Under the pieces are notes generated by a model, which was not told where the DNA came from, did not search any database, and worked only from the letters and a program-made list of their open reading frames with translations. A DNA stretch of 64,000 bases from Siphonodentalium dalli (taxonomy: Eukaryota > Mollusca > Scaphopoda > Gadilida > Siphonodentaliidae), in contig CP136063.1 of the NCBI GenBank assembly GCA_032622095.1, positions 276,761,426-276,825,425 of the forward strand, in the 5' to 3' direction. Positions 50,106 through 62,700 of this stretch are shown here, in pieces; positions within the stretch are counted from its first letter, which is position 1, and each line of letters opens with the position of its first letter. The translations under genes and the position numbers were made by a program.

Positions 50106-51662
50106 TGATGCTTTCTGACTATTTGAATAGAAATTTTTTTTAAATAAATAATTTTGCTTGGTTATTTTCTATTCTGTTTTGAGCAGCTCAGTGGAGTGTT
50201 CCACATTACTTTAACAGTTACAGTTAAAGCATTTGACAGTTGGAAATTTCAAACCAGGTTGAAAAGAGGTAGAGATTGTTGTGATTGTATAACCTTTTAT
50301 ATAATTCTGTTCCAAATGGATTTTCCCACTCATTTATAAAAGTATACATTGGAATGGTCTATGATTCATCTGGAGGGGTTTTCAGGAAAAAATAAACAGA
50401 ACATAAATGTACAGGAGGAGGACTATTTATTGGAGGGAAATGTTCAGATAATAAGTTCAACAAAACATCCTATGGTCGTTGTTGAACTTATTATCTGAAT
50501 ATTTCCTAAGGGAACTACTCGTCAATGAGTATTTAGAAAAGAAAGGTTTAATTTTGAATTTTACTAAATAATCAACCACCTACTGATATATATATACATG
50601 ATCTTATGGCAATAATTCCAATGAGCTTTTCAAAATTTATGTATAACACTAATTTTGAGCGATGTCAGACATCCAAACAGGGGCTATTCCTTTATTAGCC
50701 CATTGGCATCAATGACCAAGTTGTTTCTAGGCTTGTTAACCCTTCCATGACCAGAGCTTCCTGAAACTTTGTAAAAACCCTGTGCCAATGCATTCTCTTA
50801 TATATGCAAGTATCCCGGATTGTGTTGATTTACTTGCGTTCCATAGAGTATGAATGCGTTCCACACATAAAAATGTCAGACCAACTTGCATCTATACTCT
50901 ATGGAATGCAACAAAATCAACATCCATTACTTATATTTACACTCAACTGACAGATTAGAAGAGCATTAAGCACCCATTTCCAACGTTATTCTCATGAATT
51001 TATGCATGTTGCGTCTACACAAAATGAGGTCAGCGCGCAATGTCATGTGATGTAATTTTGACCAACCAACGTCCTGCATTCGTGTTCCCCAACGCAAATG
51101 CATGTGTGGGTGTAAATATTGATTTGTATTTGCTTGAACACTTTATCCATTCTTAAATGGTAATTTTATAGTCAGAATAGCACAATGAGATATCTCTCAA
51201 CCCAAGCTTGAAAATCCCTGTTTTCTAGTTGAAGTGAGCTATTTCTATCAGTTGGAGACCCATTCATCTGCGATATCTTGGAATAGTATGCATTTTCATT
51301 CAAATTTAGTCAAAAAACATTGTATTTTATATGAGGTTTATGTAAGCACTGACTCAGTGTGAGTGTTCAATAATAAAGCTATATATATAATGTGCTTGCT
51401 TCAGTGATAGGATATAATTAATATTAGGGTATTGAAGGTTTGCATGATGTCACTTTAATGATATGAATCAGAATGAAATGTGTGATAAACATCACTTGGA
51501 CATCTGATGTTATGCACATATTGTTACAATTCAGTATAAAAACATGAATAAATTATATATTTTGTAATGTTTCTTATTGTATTGATTGGGTTGGGCTGTG
51601 CTTCACTGTCACTACTGCTGAAGAGGTCATTGTTACCACACTGTTGGCTAATGCTACCCGTA
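50106..51662. other. Non-coding stretch with MITE fragments
   Basis: 50270-50550 is a minus-orientation family H relative (tatacattggaatggtctat; hairpin gataataagttcaacaa at 50454-50499). 50738-50810 starts TTAACCCTTCCATGACC and carries half a family G palindrome, so it is a truncated TTAA element. The rest shows no gene. Confidence 0.45.
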
Positions 51663-51875
51663 CAGTAATGCTCTAATTAATCGACCTCTTAACCAAAGCA
51701 GAATTATGGGTAACTTTTCAGGATTTAGTCGGAAATATGGCTTGTTGCCATTCATCGGAAAGCTCTCGGGGAGAGCTTTCCGATGAATGGCAACAAGCCA
51801 TATTTCCGACTAAATCCTGAAAAGTTACCAATAATTCTGCTTTGGTTAAGAGGTCGATTAATTAGAGCATTACTG
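51663..51875. mobile_element. Full-length palindromic MITE, family C
   Basis: TA-flanked (51661-51662 and 51876-51877), 213 bp, near-perfect hairpin around gctctcggggagagc. It is the most intact copy of the family in this window, which suggests it is the youngest. Confidence 0.85.
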
Positions 51876-52974
51876 TATATGAAAAGGTGTTTTGGGTAGC
51901 CAGCTTGACCTTTGAGCTTTTATGCTATATAACGCTATTGTAAATCATAAGTTATATCGCCGAGAAAAAGCTATTGGACACAAATGTCAATTTTGAAGAT
52001 TAGTACACATGCGCCATTTGATAGCATGCTATATTTCTTCAACATTATGTGCTCAAAATATTACCAAGGTCAATCTGGGTACTCAAAACACCTTTTCCTA
52101 AAGCTGGAAACCGGGCACACCAAAATGTGGTGACAATCTCCCCTTCGGCATCACTACACCCCCAATAGGAGCCCAAATGTTTGAAAGCTAAAAATGTCAA
52201 AAGCTTCATCATTGGAAAATATAAGCATAATAATACTAACACAAAATTTAAACATATTACTGTTTTACACTGATTTTTATTTAAATTTTGTGCAAATTTT
52301 GTAGTTTTGAAGTCATTAATGTGAGCATTGCTAACTTTTTGTTTCTGAATTTTGTCTTGTGAGACTTGTATAAGCTCCCACCTCACCAATTTGAGACAAA
52401 TTTGTCAACAGTTTACAAATCTGTGCCTAAAACAGCAGTAACTGGAAATTTCAGACTGAAAAATAGCTTGAGATTACTCCTGACTAATTTCCTCCTTTTT
52501 TTTTTTTTTTATAAACATTTAGACTCAGAGACTTGAAATGGAGACTTGCATATACTGGCACGGTATCTTTAATGCTGCCCATCATGAAAGGGATAGTAAG
52601 TGCACAGTTCATGCCCAATACTGAATATAATATACCACATTTGTAGACCACTTAGAGTTCACATATGGAGGAAGTATCTATCTGTAGATTTTGCAGTGCA
52701 GGAACCTTTTGGTTATAGGTGCTGCCACGCTCGAGTAACTTAAAGCCTGTGGTGACTCTAGTAGCATTCTTTAACCAGCACTCATGACCGAGGCGTGTAC
52801 ACTGGTCAACGATTAATGTCTGCGCCCGATCAGACAGCGTACCACACCCACAACAACATATGTACCATGACACATGTTGTAATGGGAGAATTGGCATTTT
52901 GCATACGGATCTTTATTCAGTGATCTCAAATGAGACTTTTCAGCCTGACAAACTTGGTATCTGACCTAGTTCTG
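51876..52974. other. Stretch without recognised genes
   Basis: A 114-codon frame on the minus strand (52045-52389) and an 81-codon frame (52652-52897) carry no motif I can name. Confidence 0.4.
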
Positions 52975-53060
52975 ATTTTTGTCAGAATACCCTTACCAGG
53001 TTGCGATCCCCGGTCCACCAGCACGAGAGACCAGTACGCTACCTACTTCCCTGAGTATCA
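52975..53060 (-). repeat. Candidate tRNA-derived SINE head
   Basis: On the minus strand, GGTAGCGTACTGG (about 53034-53046) resembles a pol III A box. GGGGATCGCAACC (about 53000-53012) resembles a B box with one mismatch, and spacing is about 33 bases, as in tRNAs. Upstream tgatactcagggaagtag fits a degenerate acceptor stem, and downstream the hairpin ttctgacaaaaatcagaa follows. The lack of a proper acceptor stem argues for a SINE rather than a tRNA gene. Its 3' end is not defined. Confidence 0.4.
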
Positions 53061-53540
53061 CGAGTCCAAGTAGAACACTAATCCTTGCTTGTTGGGATTA
53101 CACTCATTAAAGAACCATCACTGGACAACTTATAATGAATTGGTAAGGCGGTCCTCTGATGCATTGAAATATGGTTTGCCAATGCATCAAGCAGTCTTGA
53201 GTCAGCGCGATCTCTTTATGTATTGGTTGCTCTAAGACGGTAACCCCTGACATGAGCCAAGAGCAATTAGTGGTATCAATGGGTTAGTCGTCTCAATCCA
53301 GTTTACCTTTCACTTCTAACTGGCACACTGCCCACCCCACAGGAGATTAACAAAATAAATGTCGTCTGCTGTCTTGACCCAGATCGAGGCTTGCCAATCG
53401 TTAAATTCATGTTTTGGGGCGATTCTGTGACGAGAGCTCACATCAATTTTGATTCAGGCAGCAAAATGCGAAAACTGATGGTTTTATAAATGCTGTAAAC
53501 GACCGTGGAGAGGGGCGATATTAGCTGCTTGTTCTTTACC

Positions 53541-53990
53541 GACAAGTCTGCTAATAGTGTGTCTGTCATTTGCAGAATGAGGTCCCCCCAGAGGGCGAAT
53601 TTAGTGATGCTATATCATACAGATGGCTAGCATCACCAAATTCCCCCTCCAGTAACCTCGTTCTGCTTAGTCATCAACTGCTATATGTGGAGATCTAGGA
53701 TCAGATGAAAGTTCTCCAGTTTAAGTTAGTGATGTTCGCCCATTAGTCACATCGATTATGCATTTTATCTTCTTCAAATTAGGGGCTATAGAAACTTCCC
53801 AGAAGGGTAAAAGTAACTAAAAACAATCGGTTCATTTGAGACTATAGATACTTCACAGAAGATGAGGCCTAAGCAGAATGGTGTACACAGGGAGTGAATT
53901 TGGTTATCGTAGCCCGCTGGTCGTGATGGCGCCACTGAACTCACCCTATGGGGACCTCGTTCTGCAACTGACAGACACACTATTCGCAAG
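53541..53990. mobile_element. Diverged copy of MITE family A
   Basis: Ends caagtctgctaatagtgtgt and cagacacactattcgcaagc are recognisable. The hairpins at 53575-53670 and 53875-53970 carry several substitutions. Flanks share ttctttaacgac-like sequence, but a clean 8-bp TSD cannot be assigned. Confidence 0.65.
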
Positions 53991-53995
53991 CTTGT

Positions 53996-55039
53996 TCTTT
54001 AACGACGGACCAAGACCGGTTACTAAGAGGTCGTACAAATTGATATGATGTTTATGCGTTCTGCGGAGACATAGACACATTGTATGGTGTTGATGGGGAA
54101 ATTATAAAGCGATGCTACTCAGAAATGTACCGTTGTAAGTTGTTCTCAAATAGTCATTTTCGAGGTCTCTGGCAAATCTGCATGATTTAAGATAAGGCAA
54201 TGATCTGAAACCCGTAACCAAGCGGACAAAACCGTCATACCAATCGGATTTTATGATGGAGTTCGAAGCCTATTCTGAATTTTGTTACGTTATTTTCATA
54301 GTCAAGCTTGGTCCTGCTAACGTCCTATGCCGTGGATGAGTTGGTTGTATAATTAATTGATGCTATGTGATGTTGGCGGTGCAAACATTGAGAAACATTT
54401 CAATCTGACACCAGTCCATTTCCGATCGTTTTGAAACCACATGCACGCAAAGACAATGATTTTTTTCGGATGTTCGACATGCAGTCTATATTAGCTCCAC
54501 ATCAACAAAATCAAGGTTGTTGCTACAAAATGTATAAGTTGTTGGTACAAGATGTCCATCATGAAGAAAGAAGATATTTAAAATTGTTGAAAAGTTCGAC
54601 CAAATATGACGGTCTAAACCCCCACAACCCAATCCCCCCGCCGTCACGTCCCTATGTATTATATGTCATCTATAATTAACGTCAGCCGAGACCTTCTGAT
54701 ATTCCGAAACATATTGCTGTCTCGGTGTGCGCCAGCTCTCTACTCTTTCTGGATCCCAGATGGCGCCGAATGCGGATTCTTGTCGGACGTCGCGCTAACG
54801 AACCGGATCATGAGCATTGTACAATGACGAATGTTGAAAGATTGAGATAAATTGTCTTTGTTGTTTAGCGTATGTAGTCAAAGTGAGCGCAGCACGGCAT
54901 GTGTTTGTTTGTGCTGGAAGTCGCTGAAGATTCCAGAGCGATGGTGATGCCAACATTCTTTAGTCTGCAGTCGACGGGATGACTTTCTTCGATTTCTGAT
55001 GCAGTATGTGTTGAGCCAGTCAAACTCCCTCTCCAACCA
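53996..55039. other. Stretch without recognised genes
   Basis: Nothing beyond short frames (for example 82 codons at 54431-54679). No RNA gene or repeat relative is recognised. Confidence 0.35.
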
Positions 55040-55800
55040 AGAAACGATCATCCATTTCTCCAATGTTTGGTTGCAGTGTTTGGGTGTCAACACTCTTGAT
55101 TCTAGCTCTCACATGTACATGAATATATAACAGATTTACATTTTGAAGAAAATTAGAATTGATAAATTTTGGTATTGATGTTTTTGTGAGCTTTTCAATT
55201 GTGAGATATAGAGGATCTGACAACAAGCAGGTTGAGTTTTTAAAGTGTTTGCTAAAGTTCTCATATCTGACCATTCTTGGGTGGTTTGGTGTAATATTTG
55301 GTATAGAGCCAGCCCCCCCCCCCCAGTAAAGATCTGCCCAACCACAATTGTTGCAGCATTTTTAAGAGGTTCCATACACGACCACCCATCACCAGCCCAG
55401 ATCCGTGCATGCACCCCACTCCTCGATGTATTTACTGCAGTGTGTGACAGGGCGTCGGTGGGTCACGACGCCCCACCCGGTCGAGCTAGATCTGCACATT
55501 GCGCTATTGCTCCATAAAATTTGTTGCCGTGTTTGGTATATAGAGCCGACATCCAGATCCATCCATATCATTCTTATATGTTGTGTTAGAGTGTTTTTGG
55601 TATAAAGCCAGCCACGCAACACCACCCCAGATCCATCCATATTATTCGATGTTGGGCTGCAATGTTTGGTAGAGAGAGCCATTCCATCCACAGCCCAGAC
55701 CCACCCACCATCCAACTTATTCCATCCACCAGCCCAGATCCACCATTCGATGTTTTGTTAGAGTGTTTAAGAGTTAGAGTGTTTAAAGCTAGAGGCCCCA
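55040..55800. repeat. Degenerate tandem repeat related to the 74-bp array
   Basis: Loose units contain ccagatccatccatatcatt, tgttttgttagagtgttt and ccagcc. They resemble the clean 74-bp units at 63797-64000. A C-run lies at about 55310-55323. Confidence 0.5.
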
Positions 55801-55999
55801 GATGTACGACCCTTGTTGGGCATAGAAATGTGTGAATTGTCGTCCCTTCAAACAGTTCACCTTATAACTCGGGTGTGGATCATTAGATTTGATTGTGTTT
55901 TGGTTTGGTGATAGCCCAGTGTGTGGGACAGAATACCTACTTACTGTAGGATTTGTCCATAGTCTATAAACGTCACAATCGGAAACGAATGGTCACATA

Positions 56000-57202
56000 C
56001 ACTCTTAAAAATACAGCTACTATATAGTACCTATATAGGCACTATCCTTGCCACTGGGTTAGTGCCTAAGTTTAGGTACTATATAGTGCCTATAATATAT
56101 AGCTACTATAACGTACCTAATTAGGTATTATATAGTGCCTAACTTTAGGTACTATATAGTGCCTATACGATATAGCTACTATAACGTACCTAATTAGGTA
56201 TTATATAGTGCCTAACTTAGGTGCTATATAGTGCCTATATGATATAGCTACTATAACGCACCTAATTAGGTATTATATAGTGCCTAACTTAGGTGCTATA
56301 TAGTGCCTATATGATATAGCTACTATAACGTACCTAATTAGGTATTATATAGTGCCTAACTTAGGTGCTATATAGTGCCTATATGATATAGCTACTATAA
56401 AGTACCTAATTAGATATTATATGGTACCCAATTAGCTACGATATAGTAGCTATAAAGCAAATAGGTATTATATAGTCCCTAACTTTAGGTAATATATAGC
56501 TTGCTTTATTCAATATTTTATAACGGAGGTCTGATAAACTCATCTTCGCCGACTCATCCACATTTGCAGACCTCTGATTGTTCATCTCTGCTAAGAGCTG
56601 AAAAGAAGAATTAAAAAAGTTAAATAAAGTTCAATAAATTTTTTAATTCAAGTGTCAATGTTCTGGAACTCAACTTTGTGGAATGAGAACAAAATAATTC
56701 GCTGGTTAATTTGAAAACAAAATTAACAAGAGGTTGGATTATTATTGAAGTAATGGTGACGGTGTGTGTGTGTTTATCATTTGATGTTGATATAATGATA
56801 ATAATTTCCAACAAATGTGGTGCTAATACTAACCTCTAAATGCCGATTTTAATTCAGACAATCCCGCGTCGTCCAGCCATTTCTCAACAGCATCTTCCGT
56901 CCAAAGTTCAACAGAGTCATTGGAAGCGTCCATCTTTCTTTGTCTTAATTCTTCGATTAAAAATGGCTGCTCGAAAAATTAGATACGCCGCCTGCGAATA
57001 TGCCCTCTGGCGGGTGCGTCTGTCAAATAACAGGTGGGCGTAATTTGGTTTATCCTGAATGCGATATAAGTTCCACGCTATAGGCACTATCTACGATATA
57101 GCTACTATATCACCCCAATAACCAATATGTGTTACATAGATAGGCACTATAGCTACGATAGGCACTATATAGTCGCTATAAGGACCCCGATTTCTGTGAG
57201 TG
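56000..57202. mobile_element. CACTA-like non-autonomous element with 72-bp repeats
   Basis: Left end CACTCTTAAAAATA and right end complement CACTCACAGAAATCGGGG are inverted and CACT-initiated, with TA on both sides. Subterminal repeats of about 71 bp (gatatagctactataac; ttaggtattatatagtgcct) fill 56010-56510 and reappear at 57060-57180. CACT ends with many subterminal repeats fit EnSpm/CACTA elements. No transposase is visible, but a SAM-like exon sits inside at 56834-56933. Confidence 0.5.
56834..56933 (-). CDS. Candidate first coding exon of a SAM-like domain protein
   Basis: On the minus strand an ATG at 56933 opens a frame of 33 codons containing LWTEDAVEKWLDDAGL then SELKSAFR. The pattern W..e.V..WL...GL...F is the start of a SAM (sterile alpha motif) domain. 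The frame ends exactly at AGAG|GTTAGT, a strong splice donor. About 236 bp on, a pyrimidine-rich tract ends TTCTTTTCAG (56598). Joined there, the frame stops after about 14 codons. Joined at the next AG (exon from 56587) it continues for about 45 codons into the 72-bp repeat, including SAKMSLSDLRYKIL. SAM domains mediate protein or RNA binding. Whether this is a captured host exon or part of the element's own gene is unknown. Confidence 0.4.
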
Positions 57203-57432
57203 TATATTATTCAAAGTAGCGCATAAAACGTTGGACAGAGACCGAGAACAATGATTGGGGAATCATGTATTGACATTTCAAGGCGGACATCCACGTGAGT
57301 ACAGATAACCAGCGGGATTTTTCATGGATTTCATCTTCAACAGATCCATCTTGCCTGTTTATATTAACTAACAGCTGTGGTGCACCACTAAAGTGGTAAC
57401 AATTCATGTTCGATATGTGATTATATATTATA

Positions 57433-58169
57433 CTAGAAGGTGACCCGACTTCGTCCGGGCTTTGATCTTGAATTGACCATTTTGAAGGTCAAGGTCAGGT
57501 GGGGTCAAACACCAACACCCCAAAAATGGTGGAAATCGGCCCAGCGGATACCGGGAAATCGGCCCAACGGATACCGAGATACCCTATGCATCAAATTTCG
57601 TCCGTAAAAATACGCCAGTTTAACCCGATTTGATTTCCACTCAAGTATAAGTATATAAACGCGCCTCATATACACACGCTCATTAATTATCAAGTTTCAA
57701 CGTAAAGATAAATTACCATCGGTGCCAGAGATATCGCCAAGACGTCTGAAACAGTCAAATGCATCGGCCGGTTAAGCGTTAACGTGATCTAACGTTACGA
57801 CCTCCAACGACGTCATAGAAGTTACGCATTGTTTTTATCCTGATGGAAGATAGTACCACTTCTATTGAGGCAGGTAACTAAAACGGATACATACGCATTA
57901 TATATCGTTGGAAAGAGGAAACACGAAAGATTCTCACAGTGTCATTATTATGACTGGCAATTTATTATTCGCGCTATATCGAATCGATTTGTGAGCACCG
58001 AACTGAAATATATTAGCGCAAAACGGCGTAAAAACAGATTTGACCTCGGCACGTGAAAAGTTGACCTCGGATTTGAAAATTAATATGCCTATGCCACTTC
58101 CCGACCGATAGTATCCTCACATACGACGTTTCATCGAAATCGGGTCGGCCGTTTTCGAGTTCATCGCGA

Positions 58170-58203
<34 letters not shown>

Positions 58204-58252
58204 ACACACACCACACACACACACAGACAGATCTTCCAAAATATATAATAGA
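57433..58252 (-). mobile_element. Helitron-like non-autonomous element, complete
   Basis: Read on the minus strand, it starts TCTATTATATATTTTGGAAG after an A. It ends with the hairpin GCCCGGACGAAGTCGGGTC, then accttCTAG and a T. The TC start, hairpin plus CTAG end, and insertion between A and T are the Helitron hallmarks. A CA microsatellite lies near the 5' end (58168-58226). The internal segment at 57870-58070 is shared in reverse with 61255-61430. No Rep/helicase frame is present. Confidence 0.75.
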
Positions 58253-58254
58253 TA

Positions 58255-58400
58255 GCCAGCCATGCACCCAACACCACCAGTCCAGATCCCAATGTGTATG
58301 AACTATTACATCGGAAATCGTTCTATCGCCGGTATTGTGATGGTTCTTGACTGATTTGTTACGGTTCCTTATATGATTAAAAATTATCATTTTCGGGACG
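58255..58400. repeat. Segment repeated in inverted orientation at about 63690-63800
   Basis: gatggttcttgactgatttg and cggaaatcgttctatcgccg match the complement of 63690-63765 with few differences. The first bases (ccagtccagatccc) resemble the 74-bp unit at the right end of the window. Confidence 0.6.
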
Positions 58401-59040
58401 AAATCACGCATAATTATAAATATCTTAAATACATTAAACTTTCTTGAACGAACAGAGGCTGCATAAGTGCCGTTTTACCGAAACCTGAACTGTAGATCAC
58501 AATTAACTCGGATATAGCGAGTTACCGTGTAATTATCAACATGTAATCACTGAAAATCAAGCCATGTAAACGTAATTCCTTTTTTTCGGTGGCATTCTGA
58601 AGACGAACACTGCATGGGTATAAAGTATATACTTGTGTTATTATTCTGTAAAATAGCTGAGGAAATATCCCATTGTGGGTTGATAATTTGGAGCATTAGC
58701 CTCCTAATCACAACTTATGAGTGTTACGGTTCTATTTCAAGGTAATCACGACTGTGATGGTTCTTTACATGATATTTATTCGAACGATTTCAGCACTTTG
58801 GGATCAAATGTGTAACAAACGTTTTAACCAGATAATGATTGTATCGGATGTTATTTACATAACCCAACAAGTAATTAATAAATAAGAGTATAGCTATCTA
58901 CAGTACCGTATATCAGAAGATCACATGCACGCCCGCGTAATTGATCCAATGAAATTAGACATACTGTCATGATATTCTGTTAATTTAAACGGACATGGCT
59001 CTTTCGAGTTTCCCATATTTTGTATAAGTAATTTCTAAGA
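58401..59040. other. Stretch without recognised genes
   Basis: AT-rich, no repeat relative or open frame of note. Confidence 0.35.
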
Positions 59041-59433
59041 ATGTATAAGATTGGTTGCAAAATACACGATATGTTTATATGTATATATACCGACCTCGTA
59101 TGCTCTGAGAAATACATACCATGGTCAGAGCCCTTTCCAGCTGTTTACAAATTTTCGCACAGAAGTGAAACAAAGGCTCTTTATTTCTGCCATATCAAGA
59201 ATGGATTAACACGTAACGATATTTTCTGTTCCATGCCCTACAAATGGCTGTTTTTGTTTGGAACCCAAACATCGGGTTCAAAGTTGTATTTTTATGACTC
59301 CAATGTGTCGTTCTGGGACATTATTATACTGCTCATAGAAAGGTATTTCAAGTTTATCGATCTATTTCTATATCGGGAAAACTTAAAAAGTAAATATTAT
59401 TACGCGCATGTTGGGGCGCAAACCGCCATGTGA
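59041..59433 (+). CDS. Unknown 130-codon open frame with a decayed paralog
   Basis: The frame runs from ATG at 59041 to TGA at 59433. Its second half (FGTQTSGSKLYFYDSNVSFW, then a hydrophobic and aromatic helix-like segment, ending HVGAQTAM) is matched at peptide level by the frameshifted fragment at 230-460. Agreement in coding frame between two diverged copies suggests real coding ancestry, most likely in a mobile element. I recognise no domain or catalytic motif. No polyadenylation signal or splice context was established. Confidence 0.4.
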   Translation: MYKIGCKIHDMFICIYTDLVCSEKYIPWSEPFPAVYKFSHRSETKALYFCHIKNGLTRNDIFCSMPYKWLFLFGTQTSGSKLYFYDSNVSFWDIIILLIERYFKFIDLFLYRENLKSKYYYAHVGAQTAM

Positions 59434-59496
59434 CTTTAAGTGGTACATGCAGGTCTGTGGTTGAAAGTTCTAGGTTGGATATGTGTTCAATTCTAG

Positions 59497-59740
59497 CCAG
59501 GGTTGGGACGATTACATGCCAATGTAATCGATTATGATTACAATTACTTTTGATTTACATGATTATGATTATTGATTACATTTTTTCAAATGTAATGATA
59601 ATTACGATTACAATTACTTTAGTAAAATGTAACTGATTACTTTTCGATTACTGCTCGTTTCCAATCATTTTGATCACATAGTAATAAATAATGTTATAAA
59701 TCAAATTAAAATATATAATTTTATTTTTCAAAAATCAACA
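59497..59740 (+). mobile_element. hAT-like transposon terminus
   Basis: CAGGGTTGGGACGATTACAT followed by many copies of attacaattac, taatcgattatgattac and similar is the typical subterminal composition of a hAT end. Only this end is visible. The other side is overtaken by the Helitron-like array at 59744. Confidence 0.55.
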
Positions 59741-59743
59741 CTC

Positions 59744-62700
59744 TCTCATATATATTTTGAAGACCTCTGTCTGTCTGTTTGTATGTATGTTTGTCTGTCA
59801 TTGATACAAATCTACGATTCTCGACCGATCGGGACGAAATTTGGTACGTGTGTGTAGTTTGACCAGGCGGTGGACGTTGTCGTATTGGCGAGCCCGTGCG
59901 ACGCCGCTTCGCGCATGCGCAGACGAGATCTCGGAAACGGGTGGAGCTATCGACTTGAAATTTGCTATGTGAATGTATCTTGCCCCGGATGCGAATTCTA
60001 TCGGCTCGCCGAGCCCGTGCGACGCCAGCTTCGCACATGCGCAGACGAGATCTCGGAAACGGGTGGATTTATCGACTTGAAATTTGCTATGTGAATGTAT
60101 CTTGCCCGGATGCGAATTTTATCGGGTCGCCGAGCCCGTGCGACGCCAGCTTCGCGCATGCGCAGACGAGATCTCGGAAACGGGTGGAGCTATCGACTTG
60201 AAATTTAGTATGTGAATGTATCTTGCCCCGGATACGAATCTTATCGGGTCGCCGAGCCCGTGCGACACCAGCTTCGCGCATGCGCAGACCCGATCTCGGA
60301 AACGGGTGGAGCTATCGACTTGAAATTTGGTATGTGAATGTATCTTGCCCCGGATACGACTTTTATCTGGTCGCCGAGCCCATGCGACGCCAGCTTCGCG
60401 CATGCGCAGACCAGATCTAGGAAACGGGTAGAGCTATCGACTTGAAATTTGGTTTTTGAATAGCCCGGACAACGTCGGGCTCATCGGCTAGTCTCGTATA
60501 TATTTTGAAGACCTCTGTTTGTTTGTCTGTCTGTATGTTTGTCTGTCATTAATACAAATCTACGATTCTCGACCGATCGGGATGAAACTTGGTACGTGTG
60601 TGTAGTTTGACCAGGCGGTCGTCGTTGTCGTATTGGCGAGCCCGTGCGACGCCCGTGCAGCGCATGCGCAGACGAGATCTCGGAAACGGGTGGAGCTATC
60701 GACTTGAAATTTGGTATGTGAATGTATCTTGTCCCGGATACGAATTTTATCGGGTCGCCGAGCCCATGCAACGCCAGCTTCGCGCATGCGCAGACCATAT
60801 CTCAGAAACGGGTAGAGCTATCGACTTGAAATTTTTGTTTTTGAATAGCCCGGACAACGTCGGGCTCATCGGCTAGTCTCATATATATTTTTGAAGACCT
60901 CTGTCTGTTTGTATGTCTGTCATTTATACAAATCTACGATTCTCGACCGATCGGGACGAAACTTGGTACGTGTGTGTAGTTTGACCAGGCGGTGGACGTT
61001 GTCGTGTTGGCGAGCCCGTGCGGCGCCCGCTTCGCGCATGCGCAGACGAGATCTCGGAAACGGGTGGAGCTATCTACTTGAAATTTGCTATGTTAATGTA
61101 TCTTGCCCCGGATACGAATTTTATCGGGTCGCCGAGCCCGTGCGACACCAGCTTCGCTCATGCGCAGACCAGATCTCGGAAGACTCTCGACCGATCGGGA
61201 CGAAACTTGGTACGTGTGTGTAGTTTGACCAGGCGGTCAATATGAGCTCATCAGATTTCAGATCCGAGATAAACTTTTCACGTGCCGAGGTCAAATCTGT
61301 TTTTACGCCGTTTTGCGCTAATATATTTCAGTTCGGTGCTCACAAATCGATTCGATATAGCGCGAATAATAAATTGCCAGTCATATAATTTGCATGTTTA
61401 GTATCTGTGGCGCTTCCTCTTTCCAACGATGTATCACACGCCTGTGTCCGTTTAAAGTTTCTACCTTAATTATCGGGAAGAACGCAGGACCATGCTTCGG
61501 TCATCGAAAAACATTCCGTAAATATATTAGCCGTCAAGAGATCGTGACGTGATCGCGTTTAACTCTTAACCGGCCGATGTCGCGTTAACTCATCACCGGC
61601 CGAGGTATCCGCAAATGATATTGGCCAATATATATATCTCGGAAACGGGTGGAGCTATCGACTTGAAATTTGGTATGTGAATGTATCTTGCCCCGGATAC
61701 GAATTTTATCGGGTCGCCGAGCCCGTGCGACGCCAGCTTCGCGCATGCGCAGACGAGATCTCGGAAACGGGTGGAGCTATCGACTTGAAATTTGGTTTTT
61801 GAATAGCCCGGACAACGTCGGGCTCATCGGCTAGTCTCCTATATATTTTGAAGACCTCTGTCTGTCTGTATGTATGTCATTGATACAAATCTACGATTCT
61901 CGACTGATCGGGACGAAACTTGGTACCTGTGTGTAGTTTGACCAGGCGGTCGTCAACGTCGTATTGGCGAGCCCGTACGGCGCCCGCTTCGCGCATGCGC
62001 AGACGAGATCTCGGAAACGGGTGGAACTATCGACTTGAAATTTGCTATGTGAATGTATCTTGCCCCGGATACAAATTTTATCGGCTCGCCGAGCCCGTGC
62101 AACGCCAGCTTCGCGCATGCGCAGACCAGATCTCGTAAACGGGTGGAGCTATCGACTTGAAATTTGGTTTTTGAATAGCCCGGACAACGTCGGGCTCATC
62201 GGCTAGTCTCGTATATATTTTGAAGACCTCTGTTTGTTTGTCTGTCTGTATGTTTGTCTGTCATTAATACAAATCTACGATTCTCGACCGATCGGGATGA
62301 AACTTGGTACGTGTGTGTAGTTTGACCAGGCGGTCGTCGTTGTCGTATTGGCGAGCCCGTGCGACGCCCGTGCAGCGCATGCGCAGACGAGATCTCGGAA
62401 ACGGGTGGAGCTATCGACTTGAAATTTGGTATGTGAATGTATCTTGTCCCGGATACGAATTTTATCGGGTCGCCGAGCCCATGCAACGCCAGCTTCGCGC
62501 ATGCGCAGACCATATCTCAGAAACGGGTAGAGCTATCGACTTGAAATTTTTGTTTTTGAATAGCCCGGACAACGTCGGGCTCATCGGCTAGTCTCATATA
62601 TATTTTTGAAGACCTCTGTCTGTTTGTATGTCTGTCATTTATACAAATCTACGATTCTCGACCGATCGGGACGAAACTTGGTACGTGTGTGTAGTTTGAC

